Origin: Vitis vinifera
Taxonomy: Eukaryota; Streptophyta; Magnoliopsida; Vitales; Vitaceae
Reading direction: 5' to 3'
Length of the DNA stretch: 64,000 bases
NCBI RefSeq assembly: GCF_030704535.1
Contig: NC_081819.1
Span: forward strand, 19,812,001-19,876,000
Shown here one piece after another: positions 24,890 to 38,510 of this stretch (its first letter is position 1; each line of letters begins with the position of its first letter). The notes under the pieces were generated by a model that saw only the letters and a list, made by a program, of their open reading frames with translations, did no database searches and was not told where the DNA came from. The position numbers and the translations under genes are program-made.

Positions 24890-27082
24890 ATGGGGAAGAA
24901 GGGAGGAAGCTCATGGTTGACTGCTGTGAAAAGGGCTTTCAGATCTCCTACTAAAGAGACTGACAAGAGGAGTGGCAGAAGAAGAGAGGAACATGACCAG
25001 GAGGAAGACGAAGAAAAGGTTTGAGATTTTATCTTGTTGTAAATTTTGAATTTATTCTGTTTTTTGGGCTGTTTGAATGAGTGGGTAGATCGATGTAATG
25101 GTGGTGTTTGCTGGGTTTTGCGCAGAAGAGAGAGAAGCGGAGATGGATCTTCCGGAAACCCACGAACCAAGAAACCGCATCGCCACAAACCCAGTCAAAG
25201 GTTGCAGCTTCCTTCAGCGCTGGCGGTGGCGGTGGTGTTGCACCGGTGAATGATGATGTCTCCGCTTCTGCCGCCGCCGAGCAACGCCATGCGATTGCGA
25301 TGGCCGTGGCTACCGCAGCCGCCGCCGAGGCCGCCGTCGCCACCGCCCAAGCGGCAGTGGAGGTCGCTCGGCTCACCAGGCCGTCCAATCACTATGCCAA
25401 AGAAAACTACGCTGCCATTGTTATTCAGACTGCTTTCAGAGGCTATCTCGTAAGGAGCAAAAAATAGCTTTACTCATTGCTTTCCATTCGAAAGTAGTCC
25501 ACTTTCTTGCTTTCTCTAAAGCAACAGCGACGCAAACGTTGCTTTCAAAAGCAATCAAAACACTTCCGATTGACAAATCTTCTCTTTTAGAATGCTTTCA
25601 AATGCTACTCAAACATTATTTCTTCGCTATTCTCACTAATGATAAAATAATTGTGGTGGTGCTTCAAGGCAAAAAGAGCTCTCCGTGCGCTTAAAGGACT
25701 GGTAAAATTGCAAGCTTTAGTGAGAGGTCACAACGTCAGAAAGCAAGCAAAGATGACCCTCCGATGCATGCAGGCTCTTGTTCGAGTGCAGGCCCGAGTG
25801 CTCGATCAGCGCCTGAGACTTTCCCACGAGGGAAGTCGAAAATCCACATTCAGCGATACAAACAGTTTGTGGGAATCCCGGTATCTTCAGGACATTGCAG
25901 AGAGAAAATCAATTGTAAGTGGTCTCTTCATAACTCCAGATTTTCAAAGCAATTTTAAAATCTACCGTAATTTTGATTGGGTTTGTGAATGGCAGTCGAG
26001 AGAAGGAAGTAGCATCGCTGATGATTGGGATGAACGCCCACATACCATTGAGGAAGTGAAGGCCATGTTGCAGACCAGAAAGGAAGCTGCGTTGAAGCGT
26101 GAGAAGAACTTATCTCAGGCCTTATCCCAACAGGTTTCATACACTAGTCTCTGGATTCCTCTGTTTTTGGGATGTCTTGACTTTGTTTTTGTGTAATTGG
26201 ATTGATGAGGTGACTGGTGCGATTTTTTGAAATTCCTTATGAAAGATATGGAGAACTGGTAGGAGCCCGTCAATGGGGAATGAGGATGAGCTTGAAGAGA
26301 AACCGAAATGGCTGGATCGGTGGATGGCCACGAAGCCCTGGGAGAGCAGGGGACGAGCTTCAACTGACCAGAGAGACCCCATTAAGACTGTGGAAATTGA
26401 CACCTCCCAACCTTATTCCTACTTAGCTCCTAATTTCCGAAGATCAAATCAAAACCAGTACCAACCAAACCAATTCCAAAGACCCAATTCGCATTCTGTT
26501 GCTTCTCCTCTTCATAGAGCCCACCAAAACGTATCCCACCACCAATCTCCTATCACACCCTCTCCCTCTAAAACAAGGCCTCTGCAAGTCCGGTCGGCTA
26601 GTCCTCGCTGTGGAAGAGAAGACAGAAGCCTTCACACCTCTCAAACACCCAGTTTAAGGTCTAATTACTACTACAATGGAGGATTGCATCAACAAGGAAG
26701 GGGCGCTACTACTAGTGGTGGTGGCAGTGGTGGTCCTGCATTGCCAAATTACATGGCAGCTACCGAGTCCACTAAGGCCCGGGTTCGGTCACAAAGTGCA
26801 CCAAGGCAGAGACCGTCAACACCGGAGAGGGAACGGGGTGGCCCTGGCTCTGTCTCCGGCTCTGCGAGAAAACGCCTTTCCTTCCCTGCCCCGGATCCTT
26901 ACAGCGGTGGAATTGGCTATGGAGGCTATGGACATAACTTGAGGAGTCCAAGTTTCAAGAGTGTGGGTGGAGGATATCTGGGGTTGGAACAACAGTCTAA
27001 CTATTCTTCTTGCTGCACAGACAGTCTTGGTGGGGAGATCTCCCCTTCTTCAACCAGTGACCTTAGAAGGTGGATGAGGTGA
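24890..27082 (+). CDS. IQ67-domain (IQD) calmodulin-binding protein, IQD13/14-like
   Basis: Five exons: 24890-25018, 25126-25449, 25669-25914, 25996-26133 and 26246-27082, all introns phase 0, giving 557 residues. The N-terminus [20 protein letters not shown] is that of the IQD13/14 group. Residues about 60-133 are alanine-rich. The IQ67 domain starts near residue 136 ([16 protein letters not shown]) and continues in the next exon ([27 protein letters not shown]). The phase-0 intron falls 16 codons into the domain, the hallmark position of IQD genes. Conserved blocks [27 protein letters not shown] and [12 protein letters not shown] follow. The C-terminal half is basic, serine- and proline-rich. 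IQDs bind calmodulin and act as scaffolds at microtubules and the cell cortex, shaping cell form. No lesions seen. The exact IQD number is not certain. Confidence 0.93.
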
Positions 27083-28670
27083 TTAATGATGAAGACAGGA
27101 CCATGAGAGATGACCCACAACTTGATAAATTTTCATTCAATTATAGATTGAAATATGATAGGGGTTGGTTGTTGGCATGAAATGTAGAGCAGAGGATTGA
27201 GTGCTTGATTGGGTTTTGTGTATCTTTTTTGCTTTTTCAAAGTTTGGCTTTCCTCCCTTGGATAATCTCTATTTGATGGAATTCTTCCTTAAGCCATTTG
27301 ATTGACCCTCAACTATCTTGTAAAAATGCTTATTCCAAGATCTCCCGTAGGTTTGCTCATTTTTTAACCCTCTAATAATCTCTCTACTTTTTGTATGCTT
27401 CAAAATGCTCTATTTCTGGCACTGACTTCATCCTTTTCTGCACTCTCCACCCATTTCTGATGCCTTGAAAAAGCTTATCATAGTTTTTTCTCTTTCTTTT
27501 CCATGTCCATTAAAGTATCAGCCCAGGCACACCCAAAAGAACAAATAATAAAGAGAGGGTACCCTCTGACTTCTTCACTGAGATTCATAATGATAGTGGA
27601 ATTGATTACCCCTGCTGCCTCCTGGTGAGGTCTTTCTACAACAAACTAGCATGGAATCTAAAAGCAACCTCTTGCCTTTTTTCTCATGTCATGAGTAGTA
27701 GCGTGGCCTTGGCTGATTAGCTCGGAAGTTGAGATGCAGAATGATGACTCCGAGACTGTCTATTGGGTATTGAAAATTCAATGATGATGTTGGAGACTGA
27801 TAAATCCTCACCCACTCCCCTCCACCATTGCCACCCATGCCTTGTTGCTTCTGCCAAATGTCTCCAAGCACCACAGGGCCCTGAATGGTTTCTTGAAAAA
27901 TGATTGATCTCTTCAGGTATCATATCCATGATCTGTAACTCAAACCATCTCAGGATCAAAAGAATCCCCTTTAGTTAATGTCAAGGTCAACCCATTCTTA
28001 ACTCCAACATTTTATGGTCCAGACTTGTATATTTCAATTGAAATACATAGGAAAAAAATGGGATATTTCAAAACAATTTTGGGCTCAAGCCCCTCTTCTT
28101 ATGGAATTGTGACATATTTCTCTACTTTTTCATCCCATTTAAGAAAAGAAAATAAAAAATGTAACTGCCCAACAACTCAGTGGAAGCTCCTAGCTATAAA
28201 CAGGGATGGATGGGACAACAGGAATTTTAAAAACGGCCTGAAATCTCAACCAACACCCAAAAGGAGAATTTATTCCCGTTACTTAAAGTGTGTGTTGCGT
28301 CATTAAAAACAAATGACCCCAGATGAGGAGAAGCATTTTGGCTAAAACTTGCTCGTGGGCTGCATTTTCCTAGTGGGAAAATTCACTTTCATATGGAGAT
28401 GTGTTAGGTGGTGACCCAAAACCCCCGACCTTCCAGTTTAAAATGCCCTGACCCACATGCCACGAGGACCAAACGTATAAGTCTGAACTGCCGACTTCCA
28501 TGGATTACCCTTCACTCTTTTCCTACAAAAATTAAGTATTTGATTCATTTTTATCAAAACCACGCTAAAACCCAACAGCTAGCTCTAAAATCTCAATAAA
28601 AAAAAAGGAAAACCATTATTGATCTTGACTTCAAAGCATTCCAGTACGGGGTCAGGCCTAAGTGATCAGC
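27083..28670. other. Spacer between IQD and lactone oxidase genes
   Basis: The first few hundred bases are IQD 3' UTR. A minus-strand open frame at 27689-27874 (61 codons) and an overlapping one at 27717-27959 match no family known to me and are not annotated as genes. Confidence 0.4.
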
Positions 28671-28673
28671 CTT

Positions 28674-28680
28674 TATATAA
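28674..28680 (+). promoter_or_regulatory. Probable TATA box of the lactone oxidase gene
   Basis: TATATAA about 105 bp before the ATG at 28780; the spacing fits a leader of roughly 70-75 bases. Confidence 0.55.
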
Positions 28681-28779
28681 ACCCTTCTACGCCAAACTAA
28701 TGCTGGTGTGTGTTACAATACTATCTGTGACTACATATCCTATTCACCAGAGAAATCCTGGCCAACCGATCTCTCAGCC

Positions 28780-31471
28780 ATGCCAAAGTTTCGCCAAATT
28801 TTCCTTCTAAAATGCTTGTGCCTATTGTTATGTATGGCGGGTTGCAGTCCTCCTGAGGATCCCATCAAGTGTGCATCCAAAAACACAAACTGCACGATAA
28901 CGAACTCCTATGGCGCCTTCCCTGATCGAAGCAGATGTCGAGCATCAGCTGTGGCGTACCCCACAACAGAAGAAGAGCTTATATCAGTTGTAGCAAAGGC
29001 AGCCATGGACAGAACCAAGATGAAGGCAGTAACTCGTTTTTCTCACAGCATTCCTAAGCTAGTTTGCACTGATGGCGAGGATGGACTTCTTATAAGCACC
29101 AAGTACCTCAACCGCACATTGAATATCGACCCATCAGCAATGACAATAAGTATAGAGAGTGGGGCGACTCTAAGGCAGGTTATCGATGAGGCTGCCAAGG
29201 CTGGGTTGGCATTGCCTTACGCACCATACTGGTGGGGCTTGACCATTGGCGGTCTACTCAGCAGTGGGGCACATGGAAGCTCGTTGTGGAGCAAGGGGAG
29301 TTCAGTCCATGAATACGTTGAGCAACTTCGAATCATCACCCCAGCTGGGCGTGAAAATGGATACGTTCAAGTCCGGACACTTGACACCAGCCATGAAGAT
29401 CTCAATGCAGCAAAGGTCTCAATTGGAGTTCTTGGAGTTATTTCCCAGGTATGATCTGGTTTTTGACTTGGTGTTTGGCGCATCTCTATTGATTTTCTCC
29501 ATTACTGATCCTGTACTCCCTGCAGCGATAGTTATAAAAGTGCAGTAAAATTCTCCATCATTCATGAACACTGAGATCCCTGATCAGTTTTGAATATCCA
29601 CAGTGGGGTGTGACTCTGAGTTGGTGATTACAATTTACTTGCACCGCATGTTGGCGTATAGAATAGGGCTTTTATTACCATAAACTACAGTTTTCAAGAG
29701 AATGGAGGAGCACTTTCAATTAGATTTATTGCAAATGGTAACCCTCCCACTGGGTGATAATAAATTCAATAGTTGCAGGCATGCAGCCCATCACAATCTA
29801 CCATTAAAGTCAGAATTTTAATTTAATTAGTGGAATTCCATTTCACTGGGAATGAGCTGTCTCCCACTAAAAGGCAGTGTGGATAGTAACAATCAAAATG
29901 GAGATTCCCTCTCCAATGAGCTAAATGCCAAAAGTACAGACCATTAAGAACCAGTTATGGTATAGGTTGTTAGACCTTACCATCAATCAATTTCCATATT
30001 TGTTCCTATCTGTGAGTCAAAATTCCTAGGCATGTTCCATTGAACCATCAATGGAAGAAAACCTCCACTTCTTTGGTATCTGATCTGGTGTGAAGAGCCT
30101 TCTTTTATTGTTACTTATCTGTGTACTAGTAATAGAAATATTGAAATTAAACAATGGGGACATTGTATAGGCAACATTGAGACTGCAACCCCTCTTCAAG
30201 CGATCCATCGACTACACGACGAAGAACGATTCAGATTTGGCTGATCAAGCAGCAACATTCGGCAGCCGGCATGAGTTTGCAGATATCACATGGTACCCTA
30301 GTCAAGGAAAGGCAGTCTACCGAATCGATGATCGCGTCCCCTCCAACACGTCAGGCAATGGCCTAAATGACTTCACTGGCTTTCGCTCCACATCTTCACT
30401 GGCACTGGCTCTTTTAAGAACTACAGGTTAGCTGACAAGCATAGATATATATATATATATATATATATATAGACTGCCATCTGATTACTTCCCAATTTCA
30501 TTCTAATGTGTAATTCCCTACTTGTTGTATTAGAGGAGAACCAAGAACTCAAGGGCAATGCTGATGGGAAGTGCACGGCTGCAAAGCTGACGACACTGGC
30601 CCTCAGTCGCGCAGCATATGGCTTAACCAACAATGGTATTTCTTAGATGTGTATATTAAACCATTCTGTGTTGTTCCTTTCATGTGGGTTTGTAGTATAT
30701 TTTGTCCTCCGGTGGTTGAATTAGGTGGTTCTATATATACTAATAGGTATCATTTTCACTGGCTATCCCGTCATTGGATATCACAACCGCCTCCAGGCCT
30801 CCGGCACCTGCCTTGACAGCATTGAGGACGCTCGGATCACAGCATGCCCATGGGATCCAAGGGTGAAGGGACAGTTCTTTCACCAAACTACATTCAGCAT
30901 TGCTTTGTCCCGAGTCAGGAGTTTCATTCGAGATGTGCAGAAACTACTGGAGATCGAGCCCAAAGCCATGTGTGGCCTGGAACTCTACAATGGAATCCTC
31001 ATGCGATATGTCAAGGCCTCAACCGCATACTTGGGCAAACAAGAAGACGCACTGGACTTCGATATCACACACTACAGAAGCAAAGACCCCATGACTCCCA
31101 GACTTTATGAAGACATTCTGGAAGAGGTAGAGCAGATGGGGTTGTTCAAGTATGGAGGACTGCCACACTGGGCGAAGAATCGGAATCTGGCGTTCGATGG
31201 AGCCATCAAGAAGTACAAGAATGCCTGGAAATTCTTGAAGGTTAAAGAAAGGTATGACCCATTAGGACTGTTCTCCAGTGAGTGGACAGACCAAGTTCTT
31301 GGACTGAAAAAAGGGGTGACCATATTCAAGAAAGGGTGTGCTCTAGAGGGGCTATGCATATGCTCAGAGGACTCCCACTGTGCCCCCGAAAAGGGCTATT
31401 TTTGCAGACCAGGCAAGGTTTATAAGGACGCCAGGGTTTGCACACTTTCAAGGGACGAAACATACCATTGA
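28780..31471 (+). CDS. GULLO: L-gulono-1,4-lactone oxidase-like flavoprotein (GULLO family)
   Basis: Four exons: 28780-29448, 30171-30426, 30534-30635 and 30747-31471, giving 583 residues, the usual family length. An in-frame ATG lies upstream at 28708, but the start at 28780 puts a clear signal peptide at the N-terminus ([15 protein letters not shown]), so it is preferred; secretion to the cell wall or apoplast is inferred. Residues about 50-230 form the FAD-binding PCMH domain, with the [13 protein letters not shown] loop at about 163-175. The C-terminal D-arabinono-lactone-oxidase domain contains [33 protein letters not shown] and [17 protein letters not shown] cysteine-rich tail ([16 protein letters not shown]) is typical of plant members. 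Animal enzymes make ascorbate from gulonolactone; plant GULLOs show weak or specific activity for this, so the substrate is not certain. An (AT)n tract lies in the second intron. Confidence 0.93.
30448..30471. repeat. (AT)n microsatellite in the second intron of GULLO
   Basis: About 12 AT dinucleotides, 20 bp after the splice donor. Confidence 0.9.
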
Positions 31472-31479
31472 AACAGTAT

Positions 31480-32676
31480 CTGAAACAGACTCAGAACTGA
31501 TATTTACAAGCAAGTATATAGGGTAAGGGAATAAATATTGGTTTTTCTTCACAAAAATCACAAGATACTCAGCTGGGTTTTGGGCAGTACTTCTTTAATT
31601 GGATCCCTTCCAGTTCCAGCCTTCCAACCTTCCAGGTAAACCACATCTCTCTCCCTACAGATGGTGTGGCCTCAAGCTTCATTGTTTCTCAGCTTAGAAC
31701 TTCATAAAACACGGGTTGAAGATTCAAGAAGAGTGATGGCTGATGGATGGGGCTCCGTTTGGACTGTGGAGAGTGTTGAGGAAAATAAACGAAGAGAAAA
31801 TTCAAATTCTTTAGTCTTATGTAAAAGTCATAAAATAAAATCAAAATATGATAAAAATTAGTTATGAATTTATGAACTATTGAATTCTGACTCTCTTATA
31901 GGAAAGGAAAAATAAATAATTTTTCACAAAAATGGCTAAATGATTAATTTAAGCTGTTAAATAATTTAATATCATAACTTAAAAATAAAAATAATTTTTA
32001 ATAATAAATAAAAATAACTAAATTGTTTTGAATTTCAAATCTCTTTTGGCATATTTTTCTAACTCTACTGAGAATCTCTTTATATCCATGACTCCACAAC
32101 CATAATTTATTTTTTCTAATAAACATTTTATAATTGTTTATGGGTGCACAATACAAAATTGATTATTTAATATTCATGAAAGTAAATATTAAGTAAAATT
32201 AATGCTAATAAATATTAATTAAAATTATTAAAAGTAAAGATATTTGATCATTTTAATTTTTTTTAATTCAAGTAAAATGTCAAGGAAAAAGAAAAATTGT
32301 AAGGAAATAAAAAATAAGGGAAAATAAAAAGTAGATTTAAAATTAATAAATGATTTTTACATCACACTTCAAATCTAAAGATTAAATAATAATTGAAAAA
32401 TATATTAATTGTTTACTAATTTTAATTATGTTTTGCTTTATTTACTATATTTTTCATGGTAAAACCAAATATTAAAAAATAATTTTCCTCCGAACTGCTA
32501 AGGAAAGAGCTTAGAAAAATAATTTTTCTCATATTTGGTTTTATTGCGGAGAATATAAAAAAAATAATCAAATATAATTAAAGTTTCTCAAAATTTTATA
32601 TATTTTAAAATTATTTAACCTTTATTATATAAAGGGAAATAAGTAAAATAAGTTTAAATAAACATATACAAATAAT
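31480..32676. other. AT-rich spacer
   Basis: 3' UTR of the lactone oxidase gene, then AT-rich sequence without a readable gene, up to the target duplication of the copia element. Confidence 0.5.
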
Positions 32677-32681
32677 TTATT

Positions 32682-32855
32682 TGTTGTAAAACAAAGTGAG
32701 AGAAGAAGAAAACAAGAAAGAGATAATAGAATTCATGAGAAAACTCTCTAGAATTTCATTAGGGGTCTCTCCCTTTTATAGGGAGTTACCAAATATACTT
32801 ATAGATGATCATCTACAAGTTATCATAGTGGTACAGAATCTCATATTTTATAACA
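32682..32855 (-). repeat. 3' LTR of the copia element
   Basis: Matches 40605-40779 with a few substitutions and indels; ends TG...CA. Confidence 0.85.
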
Positions 32856-33396
32856 CTTTCCATTGGATGATCATAAGAATATGTCTCATTCAAACCTTAC
32901 TAGAAAAAACCCTAGTGAAGAAAAAATAGTACAATACTCTTTTGGATTACTATAACTATCTTGTTCAAAACCTTATCAGTAAAACCCAATGGGACAAAAC
33001 CTGAACGAAGGAAAAAATAGTGCAACATAGTGATATTCTTATCAATTCGTTCCTCCTCATGTAAACATGATTATATTTTCTCTAGTAGCACAACATGGAA
33101 ATCTTTGAGTCTACGTATTCCAATAAGCTTCTTGAGTATTGCAGTTGACAATGTTTTTATGAATAAATCTACAAAATTGCCACTTGATCTTATTTGTCGA
33201 ATAGCAATTTCATCACTCTTCTGGAGTTAATGAAAGTAAAAGACTTGGGAAATATATGCTTAATTCTATCACCCTTAATGTATCATTCTTTAATTTGTGC
33301 AATGCATGCAACATTATCTTCAAATAATATTGTCGGGTCACCTTTGTTAAAGGAGAGTCCACATGATTCTCGAATATGTTGGATCATAGATCTTAG

Positions 33397-35500
33397 CTAC
33401 ATATATTCACAACTTACTTCATGAATTGCTAGTATTTCTAAATGATTTGATAATGTGGTCACCATTGCTTGTTTGACAAATCTCCATGAAATAGCAATAC
33501 CATTGTAATTAAACACATACCCTGTTTGTGACCTACCTTTATGTGGATCTGAAAGATATCCTGCATCTGCATATCCAAGAAATTGTTGTTTTGATTCCAT
33601 TGAGTAAAATAGACTCATATTAGTAGTTCCGCCAAGATAACGCAATAGATGTTTGATACCATTCCAATGTCTTCGAGTTAGAGCGGAACTGTATGTTGCT
33701 AATAAATTGACAGAAAAAGCAATGTCTGAATGTGTACAATTAGCAAGATACATATGTGCACCAATAGCACTAAGATATGGTACTTCAGGACCAAGTAATT
33801 CTTCATCTTTTTCGTAAAGACGAAATGGGTCATTTTTCACATCAAGTGATCTAACAACCATTGTAGAACTTAAAGGATGCACTTTATCCATATAAAAACA
33901 CTTCAAAACTTTCTTAATGTATATTGATTGATGTACTAAAACTTCATTTGGAAAATGCTCGATCTGTAGGGCGAGACAAAATTTTGTTTTTCCAAGATCT
34001 TTCATCTCAAATTCTCTTTTTCAAGTAATTTATTGTTCTTGTGAGCTCTTCAGGAGTTCCAACAAGATTTAAGTCATCAACATACACTACAATAATTGCA
34101 AATCCGGTTTCTGATTTCTTAATGAAGCTGCATGGGCATATAGGGTTATTCATATACCCTTCTTTTAGCAAGTATTCGCTAAAGCGATTGTACCACATGC
34201 GTCCAAATTGCTTTAATCCATTCAAGGATCGTTGTAACTGGATTGAGTACATGCTACGAGGCTTTGTACAATTTGCTTTAGGCAATTTAAATCCTTCAGG
34301 GATTTTCATGTATATATCATTATCCATGGATCCGTATAAATTTTTTGTAATAACATCCATGAGACGCATATCTAGTCCTTTTGGGACTACCAAACTAATT
34401 AAGAAACGAAATATGATTGCATCCATGACGGGAGAGTATGTTTCCTCATAGTCAATACCAAGTCTCTACGAGAAACCTTGTGCTACAAATCGCACTTTAT
34501 ATCTTATGATCTCGTTATTCTCATTGCGTTTTTGTACAAATACCCATTTGTACCCAACACGCTTTACATCTTCAGGTGTTTGGACTACAGGTCCAAAAAC
34601 TTCTCGTTTTGTTAATGAGTTTAACTTTGTCTGCATAGCTTCTTTCCATTTGGCCAATCATTTCTATGTCGACATTCTTTCACATTTCATGGTTTAGGAT
34701 CTTCATCATTTCTTATTATATCGGAGGTCACTTGGAAAGTGAAAATAATGTTAATAATAATATTATTTTGATCACATTTTTCTCCCATGTATACATAACT
34801 TATTGAGATCTCACAACTTTCAGGTACATGTGCCTCTTTAGGGGCTTCTAGTTCAATATGTGCCTTTTCAGGGGTTTCTTGTTCAATATGTGCCTCTTCA
34901 AGGGCTTCTTGTTCAATATGTGCCTTTTTAGGAGCTTCTTATTTAATATGTGCCTCTTCAAGAGCTTTTTGCATTATTTGTGCCTCTTCTAGGGCTATAA
35001 ATTTATCAATTTTAAACTGATCAGTCATTTTGATGGTCTCTTTTAGAGGGCCAAGTTTTTCTTAGGTTCTCCTCTTTTGGGGAGTTACATCATTTGAGTC
35101 AATAGGTCTACAACGCTTTAGGCGTATCTTAGATTCATTTGTTAACTGTCCCACAGAGACATCAATTTGTGCTAAAGTATTTGCAGTTGGGATATATGAC
35201 TTTGTCACTTTCTTTGTATCAATGAATGCATCTGGTAATTGATTTGCAAGATTTGCAAATAAATAATATTTTAAACTTCAGTCAAAGTCAATGCATTCCA
35301 AATAATTTCACGTCGTTCTTTTGAAACTGGCTCTTCTCCCCATAACAATGAGGAAATTGTCTCATTAAAATGATAATCTGCACAACATGTCATTCTACCT
35401 TTTAAGTGTATAGGTAGAATAGTCACTAAATAAAAATTTCTGATTTTATAATATACATCCATACAACCTTTTACCCTGGGGGACCAAGTTGGTCTTACAT
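33397..35500 (-). pseudogene. copia pol remnant: hinge, reverse transcriptase, RNase H
   Basis: Minus-strand fragments in order. At 35500-35050 lies an integrase-RT hinge. At 34657-34466 lies the RT start (YKWVFVQKRNE, VRFVAQGFS). At 34426-34007 lies the RT core with NGLKQFGRMWYNR and the catalytic YVDDLNLVG. At 34005-33397 lies the RNase H region (GYADAGYLSDPHKGRSQTGY). Frames are broken by stops and frameshifts at about 34460 and 34006, and a stop sits in the repeat block at 34828-35010. The YVDD aspartates survive, but the element cannot make a full polyprotein. The family is plainly Ty1/copia by the order of domains. Confidence 0.9.
34828..35010 (-). repeat. 30-bp tandem repeat coding a decapeptide in the copia hinge
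   Basis: Six copies in register: ATGTGCC or a variant at 34828, 34858, 34888, 34918, 34948 and 34978. On the minus strand they code variants of EAPKEAHIEQ. One copy carries a TAA stop. Confidence 0.85.
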
Positions 35501-37649
35501 GATTCTTCTGGATCTAGCATCATATAAAGTGTCATTCACATAGAATCAAATACTACTAGTGACATGGTATAAACTTTTTTAGAATCTTTAATCAGATTTC
35601 TATCACCTAATATAATATTAAAATTGTCTATCATCAATGTTGTCCAATTAATGAAACAAGAGTTTCATCAAAGTAACAAGTCATAAAACATTGTAATAAA
35701 GACACCGTCTTTATAGAGTTGAATAAATACTATCATAAAGAAAGAGTTAAAATTAATGGAAAAATATTAGTCATTAATGATGACTTAACTTAATAACTTG
35801 TGTAAAAGCAATGAGATCATATATAATACAATAAAACATTCAAATTTGTACATAGCTTCAGGTTATGAATTATTTATGTATAACTTTTAGTTACACAATT
35901 GTGGACCCTGCATTTCGGCTCATGCGTTTCCCACTCGATGGCGAGCTCAATTTTGATTTGAAAAAATGATATTTATTGATTAAGAAAATGACTTGGAGTC
36001 GTCACTTATTTTTGTTTTATTTTTAAAAGGGTAAACAAAATAAGAAAGAAAACCTTAAGTGCGACTCCTTGTTTTGGAAAAGGTGATCTATGAAAAACCG
36101 GATCGGGCTCGGGGGTCAGGTTACTTATAGGGAAGGTACGGTGAAGACCAAAGCACCCCTCTAAGTCCATAAAGACGAGTCTTTACTAATGAGATGAAGC
36201 TGATGTGGCAATTGATGAGTAAATCAATGAATATCCTGAATGATCATGCACGCATAAGAATCGAGACATGCATAGACAACGATTAGAGGAAAAATGGGTT
36301 CATACCTGGGCAACGAGCCACCATGCGCTATCAATAGAGAGGGTTAGTACACCATATAGAGCACAAAATCGATCACATGCATCACTAAACAGGGATTAAA
36401 ATTGTTCGAAGGAAAACTGAATTTTTGAAATTCATTTGAGAATCAGAATTTTAGAGATTATTTGAAAATTGGATTCTTAGAAATTAAATGCAAGAATGAG
36501 AACTTTTAGAAATCAAATTTGAAAGAGAATTGGGATTTTGAAGAATTATTTGAAAGTTCGGGACCTTTGAATAATTGAACTCTAATTATTGGAATTTTTA
36601 GAAAAAAGAAATAAGTAAACGTGGAATTTATGATAACGATAACAAAGATGATATTTAAATGAATAAAAGTGAATGGTGGAATTTTTTTTTTAGTCTAAAG
36701 GCTAAATTTGGAAATCCGTTTTAAAGAGTTGAATTTTAATGATTGAAATAAAAAAATAAAAAAATATGGAATAATGATATTTATTAACAAAAATAATGTT
36801 TGAACGAATAAAATAGTGGAATTTTTCTAATTGAAAATTTGAATTAGGGCGTTGGATTTTTAAAGGATTAGGCTTTGAATAAATAGGTAGGTATGAAATT
36901 ATAGTACTAATTAACGAGAATAATATTTAGGCGAATAAAGATGGGTAGTAGAATTTTTGGGATTGAAGTTTTAATTCAGAAATTGGATTTTTGAAGAATT
37001 GGATCCTATATAAATAAATAGATGCGGAACAAGAATCCTAATTAACAAGAATAAAATTTAGACAAATAATGGCATTTCTGGGATCGAAAGTTGAATTAAG
37101 ACGGGGGGGTTTTCGAAAGATTGGACTTTGAATAAATATGGAATAATGATTCTAATGAGTGAGGATAAGATTTAGATGAATTGCAAAATTTTTAGGATTG
37201 AAAAATTAAACTAAGACATGAGATTTTTGAAGAACTAGTTTTTAAATAAATAGACGAATATGAGATAATAATCCTAATTGATGAAAACAAGATTTAAACG
37301 AATTACTGAGAAACTAAATTAAGATAGGGAATTTTTGAAGGATTAGACTTTGAATAACTAAATAAACATGGGATAATAATTCGATTTATGAAAATATGAT
37401 TTAAACCAGAATTTGAAGAATTATATTAAAAACATGGGATTTTTGAAGGGTTAGGCTAGATAATAAATGAATGTATAAGATAATAATTCCCATTGATGGA
37501 CATAAGATTTAAACGAGTATTTGAAGAATTAAATTACGGCATGGGATTTTCTTAATGGATTAGACTTCGAACAACTAATAATACGGGATGATGATTTGAT
37601 TTATGAGATTAAGATTTAAACAAGTACTTGAAGAATTAAATTAAAGCGT

Positions 37650-38510
37650 GAGATTTTTGAAGGATTGGCATAGATAGATAGGAGAATATAGGATAATAAT
37701 TCTAGTTGATAAATATGAGATTTAAAAGAGTATTTGAAGAATTAAATTAAAACATGTGACTTTTTTGATAGATTGGACTTTGAATAAATAATAAATACGG
37801 GATAATGATTTGATTTATGAAAATATGATTTAAACAAGAATTAAATTAAAACTTAGGATTTTTGAAGGATTGACATAGATGGATAGGAGAATATAGGATA
37901 GTAATTCTAGTTGATAAATATGAGATTTAAAAGAGTATTTGAAGAATTAAATTAAGACATGTGATGATTTTTTTGATAGCTTGGACTTTGAATAAATAAT
38001 AAATACAGGATAATGATTTGATTTATGAAAATATGATTTAAACAAGAATTAAATTAAAACTTAAGATTTTTGAAGGATTGACATAGATAGATAGGAGAAT
38101 ATAGGATAGTAATTCTAGTTGATAAATATGAGATTTAAAAGAGTATTTGAAGAATTAAATTAAGACATGTGATGATTTTTTCGATAGCTTGGACTTTGAA
38201 TAAATAATAAATACAGGACAATGATTTGATTTATAAAAATATGATTTAAACAAGTATTTTGAAGTATTAAATTAAACTTAGGATTTTTGAAGGATTGACA
38301 AAGATAGATAGGAGAATATAGGATAGTAATTCTAGTTGATAAATATGAGATTTAAAAGAGTATTTGAAGAATTAAATTAAGACATGTGATGATTTTTTCG
38401 ATAGCTTGGACTTTGAATAAATAATAAATACAGGATAATGATTTGATTTATAAAAATATGATTTAAACAAGTATTTTGAAGTATTAAATTAAACTTAGGA
38501 TTTTTTGAAG
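37650..38510. repeat. Tandem repeat, ~205-217 bp, about four copies
   Basis: GGAGAATATAGG recurs at 37681, 37886, 38094 and 38311. Each unit includes GACTTTGAATAAATAATAAA and GATTTTTGAAGGATTG. Copies are nearly identical here, and shorter, more diverged relatives fill about 36420-37650. The array lies inside the solo LTR. Confidence 0.85.

Noticed and set aside
25029-25388. Minus-strand ORFs opposite the IQD alanine-rich region
   Set aside because: Shadows of GC-rich, alanine-coding codons of the real exon on the plus strand.
27689-27959. Minus-strand ORFs downstream of IQD
   Set aside because: Two frames overlap with no recognisable domain and no splice or promoter context; left as unassigned.
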